Part shown: in pieces, positions 1 through 4,930 of the stretch
How the letters are laid out: every line of letters starts with the position of its first letter
Numbering within the stretch: the stretch's first letter is position 1
Source of the DNA: Candidatus Brocadiales bacterium
GTDB lineage: Bacteria; Planctomycetota; Brocadiia; Brocadiales; Bathyanammoxibiaceae
Assembly: GCA_030586765.1 (NCBI GenBank)
Contig: JAUQZZ010000044.1
Span: forward strand, 1-8,296
Length of the DNA: 8,296 nt
Direction of reading: 5' to 3'
Program-made: the position numbers and the translations under genes
Notes under the pieces: generated by a model
What the model saw: the letters and a program-made list of their open reading frames with translations, nothing else
Told to the model about the DNA's origin: nothing
Database searches by the model: none

Positions 1-291
1 CCTTGCCCTACAAGTTCAGGGCCTGCCCTCCCTCATCAAGGGGGAGGACACAAGCCTCCCCATCCCTGGATGGGAGGGCTATGCAAGGCTATCCGCCTTA
101 GGCGGATGCCCTACAATGGGGATTTTGTAGGGCAACCCTTTAGGGTTGCGAGGATTCACCCCACCCTGTCTGAACCAAAGGTTATGCAAGGCTAAAGCCT
201 TGCCCTACAAGTTCAGGGCCTGCCCTCCCTCATCAAGGGGGAGGACACAAGCTATGCCCCAGGCCGGGCTCGGTAGGCCCTGCCACCTGGC
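1..291. repeat. Repeat-filled region downstream of the GvpH-like gene, with a 55-base direct repeat
   Basis: No gene is supported here. Bases 1-55 recur without a mismatch at 198-252; each copy carries an imperfect hairpin with arms of the type CCTCCCT/AGGGGGAGG. Between the copies are a 17-base palindrome (91-107, ATCCGCCT-T-AGGCGGAT), a hairpin at 132-149 (GCAACCCT-TT-AGGGTTGC) that follows TGTAGG, and a hairpin at 186-203 (GCAAGGCT-AA-AGCCTTGC) followed by CCTACAA. The last two are of the type bounded by TGTAGGGC/GCCCTACA seen elsewhere in the window. No T-run follows any hairpin on the minus strand, so none is called a terminator. Confidence 0.8.
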
Positions 292-831
292 TCACTTTTT
301 CTGGAAGCGAATCTCCAGGAGGCCACTCTTGAAGGTGTGGCTCATCCTGTCCTCTGTGAAGGAGGAGGGGAGGAGAACCTCCTTGTGATACTTCCTATCA
401 CCGGCCTCGGCGTGTATCTCCAGGATGTCTCCCTTCAGGCCCAGCTTGAGGTCTTTTTCTTCCACACCCGGTATCTCTGCCACCACCAGGACATAGGCCT
501 CTTCGTCGAAGACATCTACCAGTGGCTCTCTGCTCTCTTCTACCACGGCGGTGCCCTTTTCTCCCCTGCGGATGTTGCCGAAGGGTTCTATTTTGAACTC
601 ACGTTCCTTACCCAGGCCTCCTACCCTGACGTTGAAGCCGTATACGCCCTTAAATTCCTTACCCAGGGGTAATTCTCCTGACTTAGACAACTCTCCACCC
701 TTTTCCGCTAGTTCGCTAAGCTGCTCTACCAGGCCGCCTAGCCCTTCGAGAAAGTTGCCCACCCCAAAGTCTATTCCAAAGCTGGGTCTTTCCTTCTTTT
801 TACCTTTTTCTTTTTTAGAATGTTCTGTCAT
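292..831 (-). CDS. Hsp20/alpha-crystallin-like protein, GvpH-like
   Basis: A 179-residue protein with a C-terminal alpha-crystallin/CS-type domain (about residues 103-179). The domain shows EPLVDVFDEEAYVLVVAEIP followed by G, then KYHKEVLLP and a final GLLEIRF strand, the usual small-heat-shock pattern (VPG, then G-L-L-x-I). The N-terminus is a Lys/Glu-rich tail, then a Gly/Leu-rich amphipathic stretch (about 17-54) and a KGVYGFNV-type beta segment. That layout recalls the gas-vesicle accessory family GvpH, which is itself Hsp20-related. It probably acts as a cytoplasmic ATP-independent holdase. ATG at 831 is chosen because AAGAGG lies 6 bases upstream; the frame also opens at a TTG at 852 that would swallow this ribosome site. 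It is the last gene in the direction of transcription, about 220 bases after the sigma-54 activator. Hsp20-like fold: confident. GvpH relationship: probable. Gas-vesicle role: inference, since no gvpA or other gvp gene is in the window. Confidence 0.88.
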   Translation of the reverse strand: MTEHSKKEKGKKKERPSFGIDFGVGNFLEGLGGLVEQLSELAEKGGELSKSGELPLGKEFKGVYGFNVRVGGLGKEREFKIEPFGNIRRGEKGTAVVEESREPLVDVFDEEAYVLVVAEIPGVEEKDLKLGLKGDILEIHAEAGDRKYHKEVLLPSSFTEDRMSHTFKSGLLEIRFQKK

Positions 832-837
832 TTTGTA

Positions 838-843
838 CCTCTT
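838..843 (-). promoter_or_regulatory. Ribosome binding site of the GvpH-like gene
   Basis: AAGAGG on the minus strand, 6 bases before the ATG at 831. It decides against the upstream TTG at 852, whose reading would run through this site. Confidence 0.7.
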
Positions 844-852
844 TTTCAACAA

Positions 853-1051
853 AGGTCAAAGTAATCGTCCAATTCGCAGACGTCCGATTCGGAGATCGGA
901 CGCTACATCTGCTGCCACTACAACTTCTATTCCGTAGTGGTCGAGCTTGCTCGACCTCGAGACGGAGCAGAGCAAGTGCGCCTTAGGCGCATCTGCCTCT
1001 GGCATGACTCTGCCACTACAATCTTTGATTCTTCAGAGGCTTCAACCTGGG
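853..1051. repeat. Intergenic repeat block with a TTGTAGTGG-bounded element
   Basis: The main element runs from about 933 to 1021, bounded by GTAGTGG (934-940) and CCACTACAA (1013-1021). Inside are GGTCGAGC-TT-GCTCGACC and a 15-base palindrome at 977-991 (TGCGCCT-T-AGGCGCA), a variant of the TCCGCCTNAGGCGGA unit. A second CCACTACAA at 915-923 forms a CCACTACAACTTC...GTAGTG junction that is nearly repeated at 8116-8140. A further hairpin GTCCGAT/ATCGGAC lies at about 880-900. I see no clear promoter for the GvpH-like gene here, and no T-run terminator after the activator gene. Confidence 0.7.
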
Positions 1052-2521
1052 TCATGGGCTGCTTTCAGAGGCATTATCCACCGCGGGATATTCATTTGAT
1101 GACTCTAAATATCTCAGGCCGTACTGCTTAACCTTATAGTGCATAGTGGTGTAATCTATTTTTAAGATTCTAGCGGCCTTACTCTTATTACCACCGGTGC
1201 GGCGGAGGGCCTCGGCTATCATGCTCCTTTCCACCTCCTGGACTGCCTTTTTTGTCAGGCTCTTTAAGGATAGGTCGCTGGCTTTATTCATATCGCGCTT
1301 CCACGGTTTGGTCTTTTCGGTGAGGAGAGGTGTGGTGTTATTATTCAGGAATATGGTGGATAGATGTTGTGCTTCTATGAGGTTATCTGCCAGGAGTACT
1401 GCCCTTCTGATGATGTTCTTGAGTTCCCTTATGTTGCCAGGCCAGTGGTATTTGAGGAGTAGTTCTACGGTCTCCTCTGTGAAGCCCTTGACGTGTTTGT
1501 TCAGTTCTTTGTTAGTGATGTCCAGGAAGTGCTTTGATAGGAGTATTATGTCGTCCTTCCTTTTACGTAGGGGAGGGATTTCGATGCTGAACTCGTTGAG
1601 GCGGTGATATAAGTCCCTGCGGAAGCGGCCCGCTTCCACCAGGTCTTCTAGCCGCTCATTTCCTGCTACAATGACCCTTATATCCACCTTTATACTCTCC
1701 TTTCCCCCTACCCGGCGGATAGACTTTTCCTGGAGGGCACGAAGGAGTTTGCTCTGCATAGAGGAAGGCAGGTTGCCTATCTCGTCAAGAAAGAGGGTCC
1801 CTCCTGAGGCCAGTTCAAATTGACCTTCCTTGGCGATATAGGCCCCTGTGAAGGCCCCTTTCTCATGTCCGAAGAGTTCGCTCTCGATTAAGGTTTCGGG
1901 GATAGAACCGCAGTCCACCACTATAAAGTTGTGGTCTCTCCTGGGACTCTGTTTGTGGATGGCCCTGGCCACCAACTCCTTGCCAGAACCTGTCTCTCCG
2001 TAGAGCACCACGGTAAGGTTTGTCTGGGCCACACAGTTTATCTGCTGGAGTACGCGTTTCATCTCGTCGCTGGAGCCCAGGAGTTCTGAAAGGGAGACTG
2101 CTTCCTTCAGGCAGGACCTCAAGTTGGTAATCTCCTGCCTCATGCTGCGTTCATCCAGGGCCCTTTTTAAGGTTATAAGGACTTCCTCGTTATCAAAGGG
2201 TTTGGCTAGATAGTCGTAGGCCCCCAACTTTATTGCTTCTACGGCGGAGCGCACCTCCCCGTAGGCGGTGATTATGATTACCTGGATGTCCTTGCCCCGT
2301 GCTTTTATCTGCCTGAGTACCTCCATGCCGCCGGGGCCTGGCATCTTCAAGTCGAGGAGGACGGCCCATGGTGCCTCTCTGCTGACCATCTCCAGGGCCT
2401 CCTCTGCGGTGCTGGCCTCTAGAGGCTGGTAGCCCGCCTGACTGAGGATACGGCAGAGGAGCCATCTAACCTCTTCCAGGTCATCTACTACCAGGACCTT
2501 TGTCTCGGTCAAGGTTACCAC
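1052..2521 (-). CDS. NtrC-family sigma-54-dependent response regulator
   Basis: A 489-residue transcription activator with all three expected domains. The receiver is at about 8-120, with acidic pair D13/D14, phospho-acceptor D57, T85 and K107 in AKPF. The AAA+ sigma-54-interaction domain is at about 145-375: Walker A GETGSGKE (175-182), the sigma-54 contact loop GAFTGA (222-227), Walker B FLDE with D246/E247, arginines in FRRDLYHRL (300-308), and sensor II WPGNIREL (360-367). A Fis-type helix-turn-helix is at about 427-470 (GGNKSKAARILKID). Nothing essential is missing, so phosphorylation should drive ATP hydrolysis and open-complex formation at -24/-12 promoters. Candidate targets are the two such sites in this window; candidate phospho-donor is the kinase at 4931-7927. 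The start is ambiguous: GTG at 2521 touches AAGGGG (2522-2527), while TTG at 2512 sits 9 bases from it and would give MTETKVLVVDD, a typical receiver start. No repeat insertion is seen in this gene. Confidence 0.97.
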   Translation of the reverse strand: MVTLTETKVLVVDDLEEVRWLLCRILSQAGYQPLEASTAEEALEMVSREAPWAVLLDLKMPGPGGMEVLRQIKARGKDIQVIIITAYGEVRSAVEAIKLGAYDYLAKPFDNEEVLITLKRALDERSMRQEITNLRSCLKEAVSLSELLGSSDEMKRVLQQINCVAQTNLTVVLYGETGSGKELVARAIHKQSPRRDHNFIVVDCGSIPETLIESELFGHEKGAFTGAYIAKEGQFELASGGTLFLDEIGNLPSSMQSKLLRALQEKSIRRVGGKESIKVDIRVIVAGNERLEDLVEAGRFRRDLYHRLNEFSIEIPPLRKRKDDIILLSKHFLDITNKELNKHVKGFTEETVELLLKYHWPGNIRELKNIIRRAVLLADNLIEAQHLSTIFLNNNTTPLLTEKTKPWKRDMNKASDLSLKSLTKKAVQEVERSMIAEALRRTGGNKSKAARILKIDYTTMHYKVKQYGLRYLESSNEYPAVDNASESSP

Positions 2522-2801
2522 CCCCTTTTTGCCCCTAAGATGTTAGAGAAAGAGAACGTAGGGCAGGACTTCCCTGAATCCCCTGAATCAAGTTCAGGGT
2601 CAGGCCCTGCCAGCAGACCATGCCCTAGGCAGAACCGTCACTGATGGACCTAAAGGTCTACTCTACAACTGTCATTGCGGTCCGCCTAAGGCGGAGAAGC
2701 AATCTAGATTGCTTCGGGGCTACGCCCCTCGCAATGACCCTCCGCACTGCGGACAGCCTAAAGGTCCGCCAAAGGCGGATCTGCCTAAGGCATGACTGTC
2801 C
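2522..2801. repeat. Intergenic region with nested palindromes
   Basis: No gene is supported. Bases 2671-2738 are framed by the inverted pair GTCATTGCG (2671-2679) and CGCAATGAC (2730-2738). Inside lie a TCCGCCT-A-AGGCGGA palindrome (2681-2695), an 18-base perfect palindrome (2697-2714, AAGCAATCT/AGATTGCTT) and GGGGC-TAC-GCCCC (2716-2728). Then follow TCCGC-ACT-GCGGA (2741-2753), TCCGCC-AAA-GGCGGA (2765-2779) and TGCCT-A-AGGCA (2782-2792). The GTCATTGCGAG...GAAGCAATCT wording resembles a dispersed repeat common in many bacterial genomes (recollection). I found no convincing sigma-54 or sigma-70 promoter for the activator gene here. Confidence 0.75.
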
Positions 2802-3377
2802 CTACGCTCTCTGGCTAAGATGTTCAAGAAAGAATTCCACCTGGATGTCTGAAGGTAACTCCTTATCCACCCGGTGGAGTAGACCTAGAAACAGGATGCC
2901 TATCTCTCCCTCCTTCAAGCTATGGTGGATGCGCTGGGCTATGAAGGTATCGCGCTTTTTAAGTCTAACCTGTCCGCCTAAGGCGGATTTCCTTTCCGCC
3001 TTAGGCGGATGGAGGAGGGAACGATATTCCTCCAACAGCAAGACGGGGTCCTCTGTGCCCACCACCTCTGCCCCCTTTTCCATCAGTTTCAGGAGTAGCT
3101 GATAATTAGGATTGCCCTCTGCCGCCAGCTCCTTTACAAGTTCTGGCTCCCTTCCGCAGCAGGGCAGGCCGTCCTGGTACAGCTTGACCCTGGAGTAGGG
3201 AAGCCCCAGGGCCTCTAATCCTTTTTCTATGTCCTGCCACGTCTCTTCTACGGTCTTTTTATGTTCCTCCCAGGCCTTTTCCCCTACTTGCTCGATGTAT
3301 TTCTGTTTGAGCAACTCTTTCAGGGAACCCATGTCTGCCTCTGTATGGATTATGGGCACATAGATGAGCCTGCGCAC
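2802..3377 (-). CDS. Conserved-looking hypothetical protein between receiver and activator
   Basis: I do not recognise a named family. The 191-residue product starts MRRLIYVPIIHTEADMGSL, a beta strand with a His-Thr-Glu motif. It continues with a charged helical stretch (about 20-58), then LYQDGLPCCG (66-75), GNPNYQLLLKLM (88-99), GTEDPVLLLEEY (107-118), RDTFIAQRI (142-150) and GEIGILFLGLLHRVD (157-171). The C-terminal R-D-x-x-x-A-x-x-I followed by a hydrophobic strand and G-x-x-H faintly recalls TraB/ChaN/EreA-type domains; I would not annotate on that. There is no signal peptide or membrane segment. Residues about 123-136 (HPPKAERKSALGGQ) come from two tandem copies of the 15-base palindrome (2973-2987, 2995-3009) and look like an insertion in a loop. 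The GTG start follows the receiver's TAA with no gap, with AAAGG 8 bases upstream, so the two genes are almost certainly co-translated. Real gene: confident. Function: unknown. Confidence 0.85.
   Translation of the reverse strand: MRRLIYVPIIHTEADMGSLKELLKQKYIEQVGEKAWEEHKKTVEETWQDIEKGLEALGLPYSRVKLYQDGLPCCGREPELVKELAAEGNPNYQLLLKLMEKGAEVVGTEDPVLLLEEYRSLLHPPKAERKSALGGQVRLKKRDTFIAQRIHHSLKEGEIGILFLGLLHRVDKELPSDIQVEFFLEHLSQRA
2973..3009. repeat. Two tandem TCCGCCTNAGGCGGA palindromes inside a coding region
   Basis: Perfect 15-base palindromes at 2973-2987 (centre A on the plus strand) and 2995-3009 (centre T), starting 22 bases apart. On the coding strand the first is read as TCC GCC TTA GGC GGA (SALGG). 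The second is read one frame on as CCG CCT AAG GCG (PPKA). Both readings avoid the stop codon that the other frame would give. Confidence 0.9.
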
Positions 3378-3839
3378 TTATACTACCTTTTTCTTTAAAC
3401 TCCTCCTAGTGGGTTCCTCCAAGGAGACACCCTTCATTGCCTGGCAGATAAGGGACTTGACTAACTCCAGGTCGAAGGGTTTGGTTATGTAATCATAGGC
3501 CCCCAGGAGCATGGACTCCTTGGCCGTCTCCAGGGTTCCAAAACCGGTTAGTATAATCACGGGGAGGTGGGGGAAGCGTTTCTTTATCTCCTTGAGAGTC
3601 TTGATGCCCCCCATGCCGGGGATGAATATATCCAGTATTACCACTGCTACCTCCTCCCTCTGGAGGAATTTCAGGGCCTCTTCCCCGCTTGAGGCCTGGA
3701 GCGCGACTTGCCCCTGGGGGGACAGGGCCTTCTGGAAGAGTCGGTGGATGCCAGGGTCATCCTCCACCACCAGAACCGCTCCTTGTCCTTTGCCCTTTCT
3801 TTTCTTCACCTTCTTATACCCATCCTCTGGAACGTACAC
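3378..3839 (-). CDS. Stand-alone response-regulator receiver protein
   Basis: A 153-residue protein made of one receiver domain (about 21-138) with a basic N-terminal tail (KKVKKRKGKG) and a basic C-terminal end (RRSLKKKVV). Key residues are present: E26/D27/D28, phospho-acceptor D70 in VVILDIFIPG, T98 in IILTG, and K120 in ITKPF. There is no output domain, so it probably relays or sinks phosphate, or works by protein contact. It may be a partner of the hybrid kinase or of the protein encoded directly after it. The frame opens with a GTG at 3839; an in-frame TAA lies 18 bases upstream and no good ribosome site is visible, so a slightly later start such as GTG at 3809 remains possible. Its stop is followed immediately by the GTG of the next gene. 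The upstream gap (303 bases) holds repeats and no clear promoter. Confidence 0.95.
   Translation of the reverse strand: MYVPEDGYKKVKKRKGKGQGAVLVVEDDPGIHRLFQKALSPQGQVALQASSGEEALKFLQREEVAVVILDIFIPGMGGIKTLKEIKKRFPHLPVIILTGFGTLETAKESMLLGAYDYITKPFDLELVKSLICQAMKGVSLEEPTRRSLKKKVV
3386..3390 (-). promoter_or_regulatory. Ribosome binding site of the hypothetical gene, inside the receiver's end
   Basis: AAAGG on the minus strand, 8 bases before the GTG at 3377 and inside the last codons of the receiver gene. This supports the GTG start and translational coupling of the two genes. Confidence 0.6.
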
Positions 3840-4142
3840 AACTATCAGTTTGTTACGTTCCTCTGCGTCCCTATTTGATCCTGTAGGGGTTGAGCCTTCG
3901 GGCTAGACCCCAGGGCTGAGGTTTAAACTGTGTAGGGCGGGCGTCCCGCCCGCCCTAGACGGGCAAGATGCCCGTCCTACAGATAGCAAATCCCAGATTT
4001 GCCCTACAAATCTACACAAAATAATTAAATTACGCAGCCCTACAGATCGATGCCCCATAAATGGGGCAACTACAAAAGCAATTTCAAATGTAGTCGAGCA
4101 AGCCTTCGGCCCGAGCTCAGGCCGAGGGCTCGACCACTACAA
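3840..4142. repeat. Intergenic cluster of TGTAGGGC-type hairpins and a TGTAGT-bounded element
   Basis: No gene is supported in these 303 bases. Hairpins seen from left to right: an imperfect GGGGTTGAGCC-TTCG-GGCTAGACCCC (about 3886-3911); TAGGGCGGGCG-TCC-CGCCCGCCCTA (about 3933-3957); GACGGGC-AAGAT-GCCCGTC (about 3959-3977); GCAAATC-CCA-GATTTGC followed by CCTACA (about 3987-4008); and TGCCCCAT-AA-ATGGGGCA (about 4050-4067). The element at 4089-4142 begins TGTAGTCGAGC and ends GCTCGACCACTACAA, with a TTCGGCC/GGCCGAG stem inside. The hairpins differ in stem sequence but share the GTAGGGC/GCCCTAC edge, which suggests one family with variable cores. Confidence 0.75.
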
Positions 4143-4640
4143 TTACAATTTCTTGTGTCTCCTGCTGAGTGTAAGTTGGAGGATCCCCTCGCTGAAGGAG
4201 GATTGGATGGAGGAGGGCTCTACCTCAAAGGGCAATAGTACCTCCTTATAATACCTGATGGGGCCCTGCCTGGTAGAGGCATGGGCCTCCAGGGTAAGGA
4301 GGTCGTCCCTGATCTCCATCTTTATATCCTTTTCGGCCGCCCCTGGCACCTGGGCGACAATTAGTAGGTCTTCCGCCTCGTCAAAGACATCCAGTGGTGG
4401 TGCTATTTGCTTCTGGACGCCCAAGAAGTCCTCGTACCTTCTGAAGTAGGGCCTTTCTGTAAAGACCCATGTCTTCAGGGGTTTCTTGGCAATCCGTCGC
4501 CCGCCTAAGCGGGCTAAGGATGCCTTGTCCATCCGCCTCAGGCGGACACCTTTTGGGATGGAGCCTATACGAATGTCCATCCTTATCCGTGCTGGGCGGG
4601 TTCTTGTTATGGTCTTTATATGGCGGACACGCTTCAACAT
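4143..4640 (-). CDS. Hsp20/alpha-crystallin family protein
   Basis: A 165-residue protein. The CS/alpha-crystallin domain is at about 83-162: LDVFDEAEDLLIVAQVPG, KDIKMEIRDDLLTLEAHA, YYKEVLLPFEV and the closing GILQLTLSR. It shares DVFDE, the V/I-PG turn with EKD, and KEVLLP with the GvpH-like protein at 292-831, so the two are probably paralogues. The N-terminus is unusually basic, and residues about 32-48 (VRLRRMDKASLARLGGR) are encoded by two palindromes (4499-4514 and 4532-4546), an in-frame repeat insertion. It is likely a cytoplasmic holdase. The ATG at 4640 has AAGGGG 8 bases upstream, but those bases lie inside a near-perfect sigma-54 promoter. If that promoter is used, transcription starts near 4632, inside this frame, and the real start may be the ATG at 4580 (MDIRIGS). 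It lies 290 bases downstream of the kinase. Confidence 0.92.
   Translation of the reverse strand: MLKRVRHIKTITRTRPARIRMDIRIGSIPKGVRLRRMDKASLARLGGRRIAKKPLKTWVFTERPYFRRYEDFLGVQKQIAPPLDVFDEAEDLLIVAQVPGAAEKDIKMEIRDDLLTLEAHASTRQGPIRYYKEVLLPFEVEPSSIQSSFSEGILQLTLSRRHKKL
4499..4546. repeat. Palindrome pair inside the Hsp20 gene
   Basis: A hairpin GCCCGC-CTAA-GCGGGC at 4499-4514 and a 15-base palindrome TCCGCCT-C-AGGCGGA at 4532-4546. The latter is read on the coding strand as GTC CGC CTG AGG CGG (VRLRR), the third of the three possible frames used by this repeat in the window. Confidence 0.85.
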
Positions 4641-4642
4641 CT

Positions 4643-4659
4643 TGCAATCCCCTTGCCAA
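4643..4659 (-). promoter_or_regulatory. Sigma-54 (-24/-12) promoter of the Hsp20 gene
   Basis: The minus strand reads TTGGCAAGGGGATTGCA, matching the consensus TTGGCACGRNNNTTGCW at all but one position, with the invariant GG (4657-4656) and GC (4645-4644) separated by 10 bases. The expected transcript start is about 4632, just inside the frame that opens at 4640. An unusually AT-rich stretch (about 4670-4800) lies upstream, where activator and bending-protein sites would be expected. The AAGGGG between the two elements may instead be a ribosome site for the ATG at 4640; both roles cannot hold for the same transcript. Confidence 0.65.
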
Positions 4660-4800
4660 TAGGTGGCACATTTTTCCTATCTATAACAAGATAATGCAAA
4701 ATATAATACATTTTTAAAATATAGTGCCTCATATAGCACGTTTATAGTAAAATTACCATAGAGAAACTTCTATAATACTATTGAAAATAGGCCATATAGA
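4660..4800. other. AT-rich intergenic stretch upstream of the sigma-54 promoter
   Basis: This stretch is visibly much richer in A and T than the rest of the window and lacks the GC-rich palindromes found in every other gap. It holds a short inverted motif GTGC-8 bases-GCAC (about 4723-4739) and CTATT-GAA-AATAG. Its place directly upstream of the -24/-12 site fits an activator-binding region, but no site can be assigned with confidence. Confidence 0.4.
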
Positions 4801-4930
4801 TCCCGTCCACCTTCAGAGGGAGTGAAATCCGCCTCGGAAGGTAGACAACGACCTTTATGGTCGTTGATTGAGGTTCAACGAGGTAAACCTCGTTGTCTAC
4901 CTGGATTCTTCGCTCAGAATGACACAAAAA
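4801..4930. repeat. Overlapping inverted repeats after the kinase gene
   Basis: An imperfect hairpin pairs 4809-4819 with 4832-4842 (10 of 11 bases). A 12-base stem pairs 4840-4851 (GGTAGACAACGA) with 4890-4901 (TCGTTGTCTACC). Two inner hairpins, AACGACC/GGTCGTT (4847-4853 with 4859-4865) and CAACGAGG/CCTCGTTG (4876-4883 with 4888-4895), share bases with the outer stem, so the folds are alternatives. GGATTCTTCGCTCAGAATGA (from 4903) resembles a dispersed repeat common in bacteria. No T-run terminator follows the kinase stop. Confidence 0.65.

Noticed and set aside
832..880. Sigma-54 promoter for the GvpH-like gene (minus-strand TTGGACGATTACTTTGA)
   Set aside because: It has GG but lacks GC at the required 10-base distance, and its -24 element is poor.
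146..937. Plus-strand open frames opposite the GvpH-like gene (such as 146-388, 337-672 and 551-937)
   Set aside because: They lie antisense to a clear Hsp20-type gene or run through hairpin repeats, and their translations have no domain-like pattern.
1001..1016. Possible -24/-12 match in GGCATGACTCTGCC on the plus strand
   Set aside because: The GG-GC gap is 9 bases, it lies within a repeat element, and no plus-strand gene follows.
2671..2792. CRISPR-like array from the repeated TCCGCCT...AGGCGGA units
   Set aside because: The units are 15-base palindromes at irregular spacing with no uniform spacers, and no cas gene is present.
2644..3102. Plus-strand open frame across the repeat block and the end of the hypothetical gene
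   Set aside because: Its first half is made of palindromic repeats and its second half is antisense to the better-supported minus-strand gene.
4840..4930. Rho-independent terminator after the kinase gene
   Set aside because: Hairpins exist but none is followed by a T-run on the minus strand; the same holds for the gaps after the other genes.
4801..4930. tRNA or other structured RNA gene
   Set aside because: The stems do not form a cloverleaf with conserved tRNA positions; the fold is explained by overlapping inverted repeats.
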